Below are positions 18,222-26,771 of a DNA stretch of 44,380 nucleotides, piece by piece (positions within the stretch are counted from its first letter, which is position 1; each line of letters opens with the position of its first letter). The notes under the pieces are model-generated. The model searched no databases. It was not told the DNA's origin and saw nothing but the letters and a program-made list of their open reading frames with translations. The translations under genes were made by a program, and so were the position numbers. Source of the DNA: an uncultured Erythrobacter sp. (lineage in GTDB: Bacteria; Pseudomonadota; Alphaproteobacteria; Sphingomonadales; Sphingomonadaceae). The stretch is from NCBI GenBank assembly GCA_947499095.1, contig CANMMR010000013.1, forward strand, positions 1-44,380, in the 5' to 3' direction.

Positions 18222-18932
18222 ATGATGGGAAAGATCGACATCGACACCGACGCTGATGCGGCCGACGGCGAGGCTTCGCTGGCCGATGTCCTGCGCGCGC
18301 ATATCGCCGAGGACGGCTTCCCCTGTGTCGGCGCGAAATCGGCTCTGGCGACCGGCAGGCTAAAAGTGCTCTCCGCCCGTTCGTTGACCAGCGCATGGAA
18401 CGATATCGAAATCCATGACGCCTTGCTCGACTGGAGCGAAGATTACGCCAGCAATCCAGACGGTCTGCGCAGCCTTGCCGTCGTGTTTTCCGGGCCCGAC
18501 GATCTGGATGAAGCGGCGTTCGAGAAAGCGATGTGGGAGCGGCTGAATTCGCTTGCTGCCAAGGACGATTGGCGCGGGTTGGACTACGACCCGAACGTCA
18601 GCAGCGATCCGAGCGATCCGCATTTCTCTCTGAGCTTCGGCGGCGAGGCCTACTTCGTGGTCGGCATGCATCCCAATGCTTCGCGTGCCGCACGGCGGAT
18701 GCAGCATCCCACCCTTGTCTTCAATCTGCACGACCAGTTCGAAGCCCTGCGCGCTTCGCAAAGATACGAGCGCATGCGCGAGACGATACTGAAGCGCGAC
18801 ATGGCGCTGGACGGTTCCATTAATCCCATGCTTTCGCGGCACGGCACGACGAGCGAAGCGCGGCAGTACAGCGGGCGCGTCGTCGGCGATGACTGGCGCT
18901 GCCCCTTTTCCGACCCGAGGAGCGGCAAATGA
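18222..18932 (+). CDS. YqcI/YcgG family (GntA-like) haem protein
   Basis: This is a 236-residue cytosolic protein from ATG 18222 (a second ATG follows directly at 18225). The C-terminal family signature is clear: HPTLVFNLHDQFEALR near 165-180, then RDMALDGSINPML, and SEARQYSGR before the closing WRCPF. YqcI/YcgG proteins include GntA, a haem-dependent N-hydroxylase of the guanidinium amino acid enduracididine in guanitoxin biosynthesis; that relation is established knowledge. Whether this member hydroxylates a guanidino compound is inference. Its TGA overlaps the ATG of a DUF1989 gene, so the two are translationally coupled. It starts immediately beyond the deletion that removed the moaA N-terminus. 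The family call is strong; the substrate is unknown. Confidence 0.85.
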   Translation: MMGKIDIDTDADAADGEASLADVLRAHIAEDGFPCVGAKSALATGRLKVLSARSLTSAWNDIEIHDALLDWSEDYASNPDGLRSLAVVFSGPDDLDEAAFEKAMWERLNSLAAKDDWRGLDYDPNVSSDPSDPHFSLSFGGEAYFVVGMHPNASRAARRMQHPTLVFNLHDQFEALRASQRYERMRETILKRDMALDGSINPMLSRHGTTSEARQYSGRVVGDDWRCPFSDPRSGK

Positions 18933-19507
18933 CCCGTATCGAACCCCGCACCGGAACCGCCTTCGAATTGTCGAAAGGGCAGGTGCTGACAGTGACCGAT
19001 CCCGAGGGTGGGCAGGTAAGTGACCTGCTGGCCGTATCACGGGCCGATCCGGCGGAAATTCTCTCCAACGGAAGGACGTTCGACTACGAAGAACGGATCA
19101 TGCTGACGACCGGCGCGCGTCTTTGGTCGAACCGTTCGAACCCCATGCTTACCATCCTCGAAGACACCGCGCCCGCGCACGATTTCCTCCTGACGCCCTG
19201 TTCGAAGGATACCTTTCGCCATTTCTATCCAGACAAGCCGGTCCATCGCGGGTGTTTCGGAAACCTGGCCGAGGCGCTGGAACCCTATGGTATCGAGCCC
19301 GACGACATACCCACCGCTTTCAATGTGTTCATGAATGTACCGGTCGCCAGCGACGGCGCGATTACGGTCGATCCGCCGCAATCTCCGCCCGGCACCTTTA
19401 CCCGTTTCCGGGCCGAGATGGATTTGGTGATCGGACTGACCGCCTGCGCGGCCTACGCTTCGAACGGTGGGACGTTCAAACCCATCGATTACGATGTGAG
19501 CGGCTGA
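18929..19507 (+). CDS. DUF1989 (urea carboxylase-associated) family protein
   Basis: This 192-residue protein overlaps the preceding gene by ATGA. Hallmarks are GQVSDLLAVSR near 30, the LTPCSKDTF cysteine segment near 87, AFNVFMNVPV near 130 and the closing LTACAAYASNGGTFKPIDYDV. DUF1989 proteins are the urea carboxylase-associated proteins; two of them form carboxyguanidine deiminase (CgdAB) in guanidine degradation, which is established for other bacteria. Here there is one copy and no urea carboxylase or allophanate hydrolase nearby. It pairs with a GntA-like haem protein. A joint role in modifying a guanidinium or amidine compound is a reasonable hypothesis, not a finding from sequence alone. 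Confidence 0.85.
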   Translation: MTRIEPRTGTAFELSKGQVLTVTDPEGGQVSDLLAVSRADPAEILSNGRTFDYEERIMLTTGARLWSNRSNPMLTILEDTAPAHDFLLTPCSKDTFRHFYPDKPVHRGCFGNLAEALEPYGIEPDDIPTAFNVFMNVPVASDGAITVDPPQSPPGTFTRFRAEMDLVIGLTACAAYASNGGTFKPIDYDVSG

Positions 19508-19511
19508 AGCG

Positions 19512-19793
19512 ATGCTGGACGTCCTCGAATGGTACGGCGCCATCGCCGCCGTGATTGCAGCGCTGGTCGTGGCCACGAATGTGAGCACGCGGGTGACCGG
19601 ATGGGCCTTCGTGCTCTTCGTCACCTCCTCGCTGGCGTTAACGGCCTGGGGCTTTCTGAGCGACGATGCCGAAGGGATCGGCTGGCAAAATATCGCTCTG
19701 CTGCTGATCAATTTGTGGGGCGTGTATCGCTATCTCGGTCCGCCAAAAGGCGAGCGGAAGGAACCCGCAAAAAACGCTGGAGAAGCGGCATGA
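19512..19793 (+). CDS. Small three-helix membrane protein
   Basis: The protein has 93 residues. Three hydrophobic segments are visible, at about 8-23, 28-45 and 60-75 (IALLLINLWGVYRYLG), followed by a short charged, Lys/Glu-rich tail. There is no family I can name. It starts 4 bases after the DUF1989 stop and overlaps the next gene by ATGA, so it belongs to the same transcript. Codon use resembles its neighbours, which supports it as a real gene. Confidence 0.75.
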   Translation: MLDVLEWYGAIAAVIAALVVATNVSTRVTGWAFVLFVTSSLALTAWGFLSDDAEGIGWQNIALLLINLWGVYRYLGPPKGERKEPAKNAGEAA

Positions 19794-20281
19794 AACGCAC
19801 CGCGCTGCCGGCCAGTTCGGCCGGCATCATCCTGCTTGTCGGGCTGGCCGGGCACTTCGCTTCGGGCGCGATTTATTCCTCGCTTGAAGCGCGCGAGATG
19901 ATCTCGGCGTTATCCAGTCCGGCACTTTATCTCGGCAGTGCCATTGCCGGAAGCGCGGCCACGACGCTGGCCCTGATGCTGACCTTGCTCGGTCTGGTGA
20001 GGCGCTCAGATGCGGAGTTCGACCTCCGGATGTACAGGCAGATCTACCGCATTGCGGTGATGTCGACGGTCCTCCTGGGCGGTGCCGTCGTCATGCTGCT
20101 GCTGATGACGATGCCGATCGGCGAATTCGACGACGTGCCGGAAAACTGGTTTCCGATGCTCTACAAGGTTCTGTACTGGATCGTGGTGGTCCTCAGTGCC
20201 GGACTTGTCGCCATGGTCACCATGCTGTTCGGCACCGTCCGGTCGCTGATCGCCAAGCTCACGCCCCACGACGATGTCTAG
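19790..20281 (+). CDS. Four-helix membrane protein of unknown function
   Basis: The protein has 163 residues, beginning at an ATG that overlaps the previous stop. Hydrophobic segments lie at about 10-30, 45-68, 85-107 and 123-145, the third being the strongly hydrophobic STVLLGGAVVMLLLM. Between segments 2 and 3 is a charged cytoplasmic-type loop (RRSDAEFDLRMYRQIYR). I do not recognise a family. With the 93-residue protein it may form a small integral-membrane pair in the YcgG/DUF1989 operon. Confidence 0.75.
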   Translation: MKRTALPASSAGIILLVGLAGHFASGAIYSSLEAREMISALSSPALYLGSAIAGSAATTLALMLTLLGLVRRSDAEFDLRMYRQIYRIAVMSTVLLGGAVVMLLLMTMPIGEFDDVPENWFPMLYKVLYWIVVVLSAGLVAMVTMLFGTVRSLIAKLTPHDDV

Positions 20282-20316
20282 AGGCAGCCCTCCCTCGCCC
20301 GGACGGAACCCCTGAC

Positions 20317-20562
20317 ATGTTCACCCAGCTCAACCCCCCGCTTCCCGTGCACGTCATCGATCGCGGCGCCGGGCTCGCCTTTGCGGTCATCGACTACGGG
20401 ATAGAGCACAATCTTATCTGGGTCACCGCGATCGATGCGACCGGCGAAATCTGGTGTGCCCCCAATCCCAAGGTTCGGCTCAGCGAAAACTGGACTGCCG
20501 GCCGTATCGTCAATCCAGCGCGGGATAGTGACCGGCAGGCGGAATCGAAGGAACAGGAATGA
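20317..20562 (+). CDS. Conserved small protein, unknown function
   Basis: The protein has 81 residues with no membrane segment. Its core is VHVIDRGAGLAFAVIDYG, HNLIWVTAIDATGEIWCAPNPKVRL, ending in a charged tail. Asn-Leu-Ile-Trp and the WCAPNPKVR run look like a compact beta fold, but I cannot assign it. It lies 36 bases after the membrane protein and overlaps the glycosyltransferase start by ATGA, which supports it as real and in the same operon. Confidence 0.7.
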   Translation: MFTQLNPPLPVHVIDRGAGLAFAVIDYGIEHNLIWVTAIDATGEIWCAPNPKVRLSENWTAGRIVNPARDSDRQAESKEQE

Positions 20563-21662
20563 ACAAGCGCCCACTGGCCTTTTTCGCGCACCATCAGGGC
20601 CGCGGTCATGCCAACCGGATCATGGCTATCCTCGAACACATCCCGGACGATCGGCCGGTCACGATCATGACAGCAGCGCCCTTGCAGTTCGACGACCGGC
20701 CGCGCGATGCGACCATGGTCGAGCTGCCGAATATGATCGGTGCGCCCTCGCGCAGTCCGGCGCTGCACGACCAGCCGACGCCGGAGGTGATGCACTGCGT
20801 CCCGCTCGGCGTGGAGGAAATGCGCCAGCACATGGGGTCGATTGCAGAAACGCTGCGGAAGGCCGACCCGGCGCTGTTCGTCATCGACGTTTCGGCGGAG
20901 ATCGCCCTTTTGTCGCGCATCATGAGTGTGCCGGCCGTGACTATCAGGATGCATGGTGACCGTGAGGATGTCGGTCATGTCGCGGGCTACGAAGCCTGTG
21001 TCGCCATGCTGGCCCCGTTCGACGAGCGGATGGAGCAGGCGAGCTACCCGCCGCGCCTTCGCGAGCGCACGTTTTATACGGGCGGCCTGTGCACGACCCG
21101 TGCGCCCTTGCTAGAAAAAGGGGAGGCACGCGCCAAGCTCGGCTTGCGCGAAGACAGGACCATGACGCTGGTAATCGCCGGTGGCGGGGGATCGGGTACG
21201 CCTTACGCCCCGCTCACGGTCGCCGCGCGCGCTGAGCCGGAAACGCAATGGCTGGTCGCCGGACCGGTACACCGCGAAGGGCACGAAACCGATTTCGGCA
21301 ACCTGCAAGAGTTGGGCTGGATCGACAATCTGACCGATTACCTGTGCGCCGCCGACCGCGTGGTCGCTTCGGCCGGCGACAATACGGTCCACGAAATCGC
21401 CCGGGCGGCCAAGCCGTTCCTGTGCGTCCCCGAATGGCGGTATTTCGACGAGCAGCAGGCCAAGGCGAGAGAACTGGAGCGCCTGGGCGCGGCGACCTAC
21501 CGCGACACCTGGCCCGCCTCGATCCCCGAGTGGCAGCGCTCGCTATCCGAGACCGACGCGCTGGATGCTGGCGTTCTTGCATCGCTGCATGACGATGATG
21601 CTGCGCAGAAGGCCGCGCACTGGCTGGAGGAACAGGCAACCCGGCTGTGGGCGGTCAGCTGA
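20559..21662 (+). CDS. GT28/MurG-like glycosyltransferase
   Basis: This is a 367-residue GT-B protein. The N-terminus LAFFAHHQGRGHANRIMAI matches the GxGH acceptor-side loop of GT28 enzymes. The C-terminal half has ADRVVASAGDNTVHEIARAAKPFLCVPEWRYFDEQQAKA, the usual GT28 nucleotide-sugar pocket with an xGxNTxxE-like segment. No signal peptide or transmembrane helix is seen, so it is cytosolic or peripheral. It is the last gene of the plus-strand operon that begins with YcgG and its last 8 bases overlap the convergent GT2 gene. The acceptor is unknown; its vicinity to a sucrose-phosphate synthase suggests small-molecule or lipid glycosylation rather than peptidoglycan synthesis. Confidence 0.82.
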   Translation: MNKRPLAFFAHHQGRGHANRIMAILEHIPDDRPVTIMTAAPLQFDDRPRDATMVELPNMIGAPSRSPALHDQPTPEVMHCVPLGVEEMRQHMGSIAETLRKADPALFVIDVSAEIALLSRIMSVPAVTIRMHGDREDVGHVAGYEACVAMLAPFDERMEQASYPPRLRERTFYTGGLCTTRAPLLEKGEARAKLGLREDRTMTLVIAGGGGSGTPYAPLTVAARAEPETQWLVAGPVHREGHETDFGNLQELGWIDNLTDYLCAADRVVASAGDNTVHEIARAAKPFLCVPEWRYFDEQQAKARELERLGAATYRDTWPASIPEWQRSLSETDALDAGVLASLHDDDAAQKAAHWLEEQATRLWAVS

Positions 21663-22542
21663 ACAGCACGTCGGCACCCTGCCGGGTATCCGCAATCTCG
21701 CTAGTTGTGGGCTGACGCACCACCTCGAGGCGTGTTTCGGACCGCTTCACCAGTCCGCGCCGCTCGAAATCGTCTAGCCAGTACTGCATGCACCACTCCC
21801 CCCACCGGCTGCGATAGAGCCGGGCATTGCGGATGATGGTATCGAAATGCTGCAGGGGCGGCTTATGGACGTGATGGTGCTGGTGGAAGCAGATCGTCCC
21901 GCCCAGCCAGTACATGCGCGCGCCTGCCCGCTTCAGCCGCTGGCCCAAATCCGTCTCTTCGGCACCGTAGCCGATGTAATCCTCATCCATTCCGCCAACC
22001 TCAGCCCAGGTCTGCGAGGACATGATAAAGGCCAGCCCCCAGAGTTCTCCGAAATCCGCGATCGGATCGAAGGAGGTTTCATCCAGGGGGCGCTTGCTCG
22101 GATGGCGCACGCCGGTGGTGGCCAGCAGGTCGTAATCCGGTGCCCCGTCGGAAGTGAGCCAGCCGTCGTCGCGCCCGGGCAGGTACCGCACTTCGGGCAG
22201 GAACACGCCTTCGCCGTCGTGGACATGTGCTTCCGCCGCGCGGCGCACGAATTCCGGATCGGGAATGCAATCGACGTCCAGGAAAGCCAGAACATCGCCC
22301 TCCGCCAGTTCCGCAGCACGGTTTCGCGCGGCGGCGAGCGGCATGGGTTCGCCCGGCACCTGCACACAGCGGACAAGGAAGCGTCCGCCGGTTTCGATTT
22401 GCGGCGGTTCGTCCTGCATGTAGGCGACCACCAGTTCGTCGGGCGGGAAGGTCTGAGCCTCGAGGCCTGCAATCAGGTGATCGAGATGCTGCTGGCGCCC
22501 GCGCACCAGAGTGAGCACCGAAACGGATCGATAGGTACTCAC
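21655..22542 (-). CDS. GT2 family glycosyltransferase
   Basis: This is a 295-residue GT-A enzyme. GTG 22542 is used because it overlaps the stop of the upstream sucrose-phosphate synthase gene (GTGA) and places VSVLTLVRGR at the N-terminus. The motif DVDCIPD near residue 92 is the metal-binding DxD. GGMDEDYIGYGAEETDLGQRL near 190 is the ED-type catalytic segment typical of GT2/GT27-like galactosyltransferases, followed by a His-rich stretch (FHQHHHVHK). It has no membrane anchor. It is co-transcribed with the SPS gene. The sugar and acceptor are not determined; extending a sucrose-based osmolyte is one idea. Confidence 0.85.
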   Translation of the reverse strand: MSTYRSVSVLTLVRGRQQHLDHLIAGLEAQTFPPDELVVAYMQDEPPQIETGGRFLVRCVQVPGEPMPLAAARNRAAELAEGDVLAFLDVDCIPDPEFVRRAAEAHVHDGEGVFLPEVRYLPGRDDGWLTSDGAPDYDLLATTGVRHPSKRPLDETSFDPIADFGELWGLAFIMSSQTWAEVGGMDEDYIGYGAEETDLGQRLKRAGARMYWLGGTICFHQHHHVHKPPLQHFDTIIRNARLYRSRWGEWCMQYWLDDFERRGLVKRSETRLEVVRQPTTSEIADTRQGADVLFS

Positions 22543-24581
22543 CAGCTGCCTTGCGCCTGGTAGTGCCGGACGCCTTCGAGCACGCCGGCAGCGTAGCACC
22601 CTTTCGCCCAATAGGCATGGGACAGCGACGGATCTTGCGCCAACCCGTCGCTCGCATTGCCGACCACGATCGGGAATGGACAGGCGCGCAGCATGGTCAG
22701 GTCGTTCCCGCTGTCCCCTGCGACGACGACACGCGACCGGGTCAGCGAGAGCTTATCCACCACATGGACGACCGCCGGCCCCTTGCCGGTACCTTCGGAC
22801 AGGATATCCAGATACCGACCATGGCTGGCCACGATCTCCACGCGCAGGCCGGCTTTCCGGAACCCGCGGCGGATGTCTTCGGGATCATGCCGGTCGAGGA
22901 AGAAGCTGGCTTTGCCACTGTGCTGTTCCAGCAAAGCCTGCTGCCGCAGCCCGAGTGTCTCCGTAACTTCGCGAACCGCATCTTCCTGCCAGGCGTCTTC
23001 CACCCGGCGTCGCCAGCCTTCGTCTTCCGAGAAACAGCGTTTGTTCCGGTCGTACCAGTGTATGCGAGTGCCCACGCTGCTGATGATGACGTCGGGTGTC
23101 GGTACGCCTTCCGCTGCAAGGATTGCTTGCGCGCTATGGAAACTGCGCCCGGTGGCGATGCCGAGCGCGATATGACCCGATTGTTCCGCCTGCCAGGTGA
23201 GGAATTCGCGCAAGGCTTCCCGATCGCCCAGCAGGGTGTTGTCGATATCGCAGATCAGGATCCGATCCCAGTGCGGTGCTCGTTCCAGCGGGCCGGTCAA
23301 TTCAAGAAGAAGGCGATGATACTGACCGCGGTGAGCCGTCCAGTCGCAAGCTGCAACCGCTTCCACACCCGCAGTGGCGTAGCGTACCCACTTGCGCCTG
23401 TCCGTCAGGATGCCCCGGCAAGCGGAGGCAATCGCCTGCGGATCGCGCGGGCAAACGAGTTCGCCGTTGCTGCACCGTTCCACGATATCGTTCGGACCGC
23501 CGCTGTCCGTGGCGACCACCGGAAGGCGCGACGCAGCCGCTTCCAGCAGCGTCAGGCCGAAAGGTTCGTTGAGGGCGGGGTTCACGAACACGCCACCGCT
23601 CTCGCGCGCCAGGGCATAATAGGCCGGGATGTCGGCGGGGTCGTGATGCTTGGGATAGGCGATCTTGCCGTATAGATCGTGTCGGTCGACCGCCTCGATC
23701 AGCTCCTGCATTACCTCGCGGCATTCGTTTTCCAGATCGCTGAGCAGAGAGCGGCAGCCTGCGACAATCACCAGATTGGCGGCGTCCTGCAACTTCGGGT
23801 CCCCGGCGTAGGCCTCTACCAGACCGAGCAGGTTCTTCTTGCGAACAGGCCGGGCGATGGCGAGCAGCATGGGCTTGGCCGGATCGCGCAGGAAATGCGC
23901 CAGATCCGCCCGCACCTTGTCGGTGGGTTGCGCGCTTTCGAACCGGGTCAGGTCGCATCCCGGCGGGATCACACGGATGCGACCCGCTTCGATGCTGTCG
24001 TAGTGAGCGTATTGTGCTTCCGCCTCGTCGCGCGAGCTTGCTATTACGGCGTCGGCAAGAGCGAGTGCCCGCTCTTCGACAGCTATCCGCGTATGCAGGC
24101 TGGCGTCGGCGCCGCCATTGACTTCGCGCTTGACCGCGCCAAGCGAGTGGCCGGTGAAGACGTAGGGGATACCGAGCTTTTCCTTCGCCTTGCGGGCCAG
24201 GATGCCGGCATCGGCATAATGGGCGTGGATGATGTCGGGCTTGCGATCGAGATCGTTCAGATAAGCGAGAAACGCCTCGCACAGCTCTTCGTGTCGCTCA
24301 TGCAGGGCTTCTTTGGGCAGGTATGACGGGTCGCCATCATCCAACCGGACGAGCCGTATCTTGCCTTGCACCTCTGCGCATTGCGCATTGAAGCGCATGC
24401 CCAGCTTCGCATCGGCAAAGCCACGGGTAACAATATCGATACGGTCGATGGCCGGATCGCGCGCACTCGCGCAGGCCAGTTCGAGCAGATAGGTGATGTG
24501 GCCACCGGTGTCTGCGTTGATGCCATAGGGCACATCGGACAGTGTGAGGCAGCCCTGCAGGGCAATATGGCAAACAAACAT
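22539..24581 (-). CDS. Sucrose-phosphate synthase fused to HAD sucrose-phosphatase-like domain
   Basis: The protein is about 680 residues from ATG 24581 (MFVCHIALQGCL); a longer frame to 24638 adds a poorly conserved leader. The N-terminal GT4 part has the SPS-type PYGINADTGGHITYLLELA, HAHYADAGILARK, FTGHSLGAVKR, and NEPFGLTLLEAA, the ExxxxxxxE nucleotide-sugar motif, near 350. The C-terminal part, from about 455, is a HAD-IIB phosphatase with DIDNTLLGD (motif I Asps) and GDSGNDLTML (motif IV). This bifunctional arrangement makes sucrose 6-phosphate from UDP-glucose and fructose 6-phosphate and then dephosphorylates it; sucrose is a known compatible solute. The divergent GT4 gene and the overlapping GT2 gene suggest further glycosylation. 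The domain order matches known SPS-SPP fusions. Confidence 0.88.
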   Translation of the reverse strand: MFVCHIALQGCLTLSDVPYGINADTGGHITYLLELACASARDPAIDRIDIVTRGFADAKLGMRFNAQCAEVQGKIRLVRLDDGDPSYLPKEALHERHEELCEAFLAYLNDLDRKPDIIHAHYADAGILARKAKEKLGIPYVFTGHSLGAVKREVNGGADASLHTRIAVEERALALADAVIASSRDEAEAQYAHYDSIEAGRIRVIPPGCDLTRFESAQPTDKVRADLAHFLRDPAKPMLLAIARPVRKKNLLGLVEAYAGDPKLQDAANLVIVAGCRSLLSDLENECREVMQELIEAVDRHDLYGKIAYPKHHDPADIPAYYALARESGGVFVNPALNEPFGLTLLEAAASRLPVVATDSGGPNDIVERCSNGELVCPRDPQAIASACRGILTDRRKWVRYATAGVEAVAACDWTAHRGQYHRLLLELTGPLERAPHWDRILICDIDNTLLGDREALREFLTWQAEQSGHIALGIATGRSFHSAQAILAAEGVPTPDVIISSVGTRIHWYDRNKRCFSEDEGWRRRVEDAWQEDAVREVTETLGLRQQALLEQHSGKASFFLDRHDPEDIRRGFRKAGLRVEIVASHGRYLDILSEGTGKGPAVVHVVDKLSLTRSRVVVAGDSGNDLTMLRACPFPIVVGNASDGLAQDPSLSHAYWAKGCYAAGVLEGVRHYQAQGSW

Positions 24582-24661
24582 CGACGGGCTCCGGATCTGC
24601 GGGTACCGATGCTCGTGGCTGTTCCAAGTTCCTGACAATCAAGGTGATAAATGTTGCTTTC

Positions 24662-25741
24662 ATGCGTATAGCCCACGTCGCACCCGTCATTCATCCGGTC
24701 CCGCCCGTCACTTACGGCGGCACCGAACGGGTCATCGCAGACCTTGCCGCGGCGCAGGTCGAGGACGGTCACGAGGTCACTCTGTTCGGCCCGGCCGATT
24801 GCACGCTTCCGGGTGTGCGGCAGGTGGGCGACTACCGCTCGCTATCCTGGCACGAGCAGCAAGGGGGCTCCCCTCCGCCGGGCCTGCCCGCGGTGCTGGA
24901 GGCGCAATTGCTGCGCGACGTGCTGACCTATGGCGGAGCGCACGATATCGTTCATCTGCACGGCTCGGCCCATGCGAGCGCAGCGGCCAGCGCGCTCGGC
25001 ATCCCGGCGTTCCGCACGATCCACTGGCGCGCCGACGAGCCGGATCACGTCGAGCATTTTCGCGCATTCCCGCATGAGCGGATCATCGCGATCTCGAATG
25101 CGCAGGCGAAATCAGTGCCTGCCGACAGCTTGGCGGGCGTGGTGCATCACGGGATGCCCACAGAGCGATATCATTCAGGCAATGGATCCGTGGGATACCT
25201 CGCATTCCTCGGCCGGATGACGGATCAGAAGAGGCCGAATCGCGCGATAGAACTCGCGCGTGCAACCGGCCGGGACTTGCAGCTTGCCGGCCCCGTCGAT
25301 CCGGGCAACCCCGGTTATTTCGACGAGGTCGTGCTGCCCGCGCTTGATAGCCGGATCAGGCATGTCGGGAGTGTCGATGATGCCCAGAAGCAGGACTTTC
25401 TGGGCAAAGCAGCCGCTTTGGTGTTTCCCATCGACTGGCCCGAACCGTTCGGCCTGGTGATGATCGAGGCGATGGCATGCGGGACGCCGGTCATAGGGTG
25501 GCGCCGGGGTAGCGTACCCGAAGTGATAGAGGACGGGGTGACAGGTATCGTCGTCGACAGCCTCATCGAAGCGATCCACAGGATGGACGAGGTGCTACAG
25601 CTCGACCGCGCCGCCATTCGCCGCCGGTTCGAAGCACGTTTCTCCGCCAAAAGAACGGCCCGCGAAACGCTGGCGCTCTACCGCGAGGCCTGCTCGTCCC
25701 GATCCTCGAAAGAATCCAGTGCCAGCGTGCCTTCGCCGTAG
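24662..25741 (+). CDS. GT4 family glycosyltransferase
   Basis: This is a GT-B enzyme of about 359 residues. ATG 24662 (MRIAHVAPV) gives the standard GT4 N-terminus; GTG 24644 would add six residues. Seen are TYGGTERVIADLA near 22, HLHGSAH near 100, FLGRMTDQKRP near 185, and the C-terminal DWPEPFGLVMIEAMACGTPVI, which carries the E(x7)E donor-binding motif. It is divergent from the SPS gene with 80 bases between starts, so both may share a control region. The 3' end overlaps the Crp/Fnr gene by 64 bases in opposite orientation. Substrate unknown. Confidence 0.87.
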   Translation: MRIAHVAPVIHPVPPVTYGGTERVIADLAAAQVEDGHEVTLFGPADCTLPGVRQVGDYRSLSWHEQQGGSPPPGLPAVLEAQLLRDVLTYGGAHDIVHLHGSAHASAAASALGIPAFRTIHWRADEPDHVEHFRAFPHERIIAISNAQAKSVPADSLAGVVHHGMPTERYHSGNGSVGYLAFLGRMTDQKRPNRAIELARATGRDLQLAGPVDPGNPGYFDEVVLPALDSRIRHVGSVDDAQKQDFLGKAAALVFPIDWPEPFGLVMIEAMACGTPVIGWRRGSVPEVIEDGVTGIVVDSLIEAIHRMDEVLQLDRAAIRRRFEARFSAKRTARETLALYREACSSRSSKESSASVPSP

Positions 25742-26439
25742 AGATAGTCGCCACGGAACTCGCCGAGCCGCCTCAGCTCGGCCTCGTCCAAGACTTCGAT
25801 CCTCCCCTCGCCGTGCGGCTCTAGAACTCCGCGTTCCTTCAGGATGCGAAAGCTACGATTGGCGTGAACGGGCGTGATACCACAAGCCTCGGCATAGTCG
25901 CGCTGTAGCAAGGGCACCGGAAGGTTGCGACCGTCATACAACCCGACGAATTTGTGCCGTTCCATGATCTCGCAAATGAGGTGGGCGATGCGCCCTTCCG
26001 CATTGAGCCGTCCGAGCCGGAAAATCCATTCGCGGTGCATGGCCGCATCGAGCAAGGTAGAGAACCACAGCGCGCGAGCGAGATGAGTGGAGCGCTCGAG
26101 CAGCTTGGCAATGGCCGAATGCGGCACCTCGGCAAGGTGAACGCGCCCTAGTGCCGTCGTATTATGATCCAGCCGCTTCATTGGGAAGCCGTGCAAATCG
26201 ACGAAGTCGCCGGGAATATTCAACCCGACCAGTTGCCGCTCACCCTTCCGGTCGTCGAGATGACGAAGGACAGTACCTTCTATGATGTAGTAGGAATGCT
26301 CGATCCGCTCTCCGCGCTCGACCAATATCTGCCGCGGTTCAAGCCAAATGGTCCGGCCGACCGCATCTTCGAGCCAGGTCTTTTCTTGTGCGGCCAGTTC
26401 GTGCCGCAGACGGCCCTTGAGAAAAAGTTCGGTGTGCAA
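25678..26439 (-). CDS. Crp/Fnr family transcriptional regulator
   Basis: The protein is 253 residues. The start codon is a TTG at 26439; no ATG or GTG fits before the cyclic-nucleotide-binding-type beta-barrel, which runs through IIEGTVLRHL and GDFVDLHGFP (residues 35-110). A long helix follows, then a C-terminal helix-turn-helix: LQRDYAEACGITPVHANRSFRILKERGVLE near 175-205. It has no N-terminal cysteines for an Fe-S cluster, so it is not a classical Fnr. This Sphingomonad-type Crp subgroup is common and its effector is unknown. There is no adjacent co-oriented gene, so its targets cannot be read from context. Confidence 0.87.
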   Translation of the reverse strand: MHTELFLKGRLRHELAAQEKTWLEDAVGRTIWLEPRQILVERGERIEHSYYIIEGTVLRHLDDRKGERQLVGLNIPGDFVDLHGFPMKRLDHNTTALGRVHLAEVPHSAIAKLLERSTHLARALWFSTLLDAAMHREWIFRLGRLNAEGRIAHLICEIMERHKFVGLYDGRNLPVPLLQRDYAEACGITPVHANRSFRILKERGVLEPHGEGRIEVLDEAELRRLGEFRGDYLYGEGTLALDSFEDRDEQASR

Positions 26440-26731
26440 TGCAATTTTCCGATTTGTCGCTGGATCTTGCGGCTAACTAAACCGCGACGTCCGTTCAAGC
26501 GTGGTTTGGGTTCAGCCTAAAGGCGAGTGTGGTCTTATGCCACCTGGCCGCACGACGTTCATACGTGTCTGTGCTGGACGCAATGTGGCATGTGCACGCC
26601 CACCCGAAAGCGGCGGCTGCTTCGGTGTGAATTGAATTTCGGATCGGACGGTCCGCTATCGGCCCGCTTTCAGACGAGCTGTCTCATTCGTCGAGCAGCT
26701 GGATTGCGGGGTGCGTTTTTGCCAACTGGCT

Positions 26732-26760
26732 GCGGCGGTGAGATCAATTCTCACCGCCGC
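26732..26760 (-). terminator. Strong hairpin after the 26772 gene
   Basis: A perfect 12-base stem, GCGGCGGTGAGA (26732-26743) paired with TCTCACCGCCGC (26749-26760), has a 5-base loop. It begins 11 bases past the stop of the minus-strand gene, as expected for a transcription terminator. There is no immediate T-run on the minus strand; a short A/T tract occurs about 15 bases further. Confidence 0.6.
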
Positions 26761-26771
26761 ATCGTGATAGA

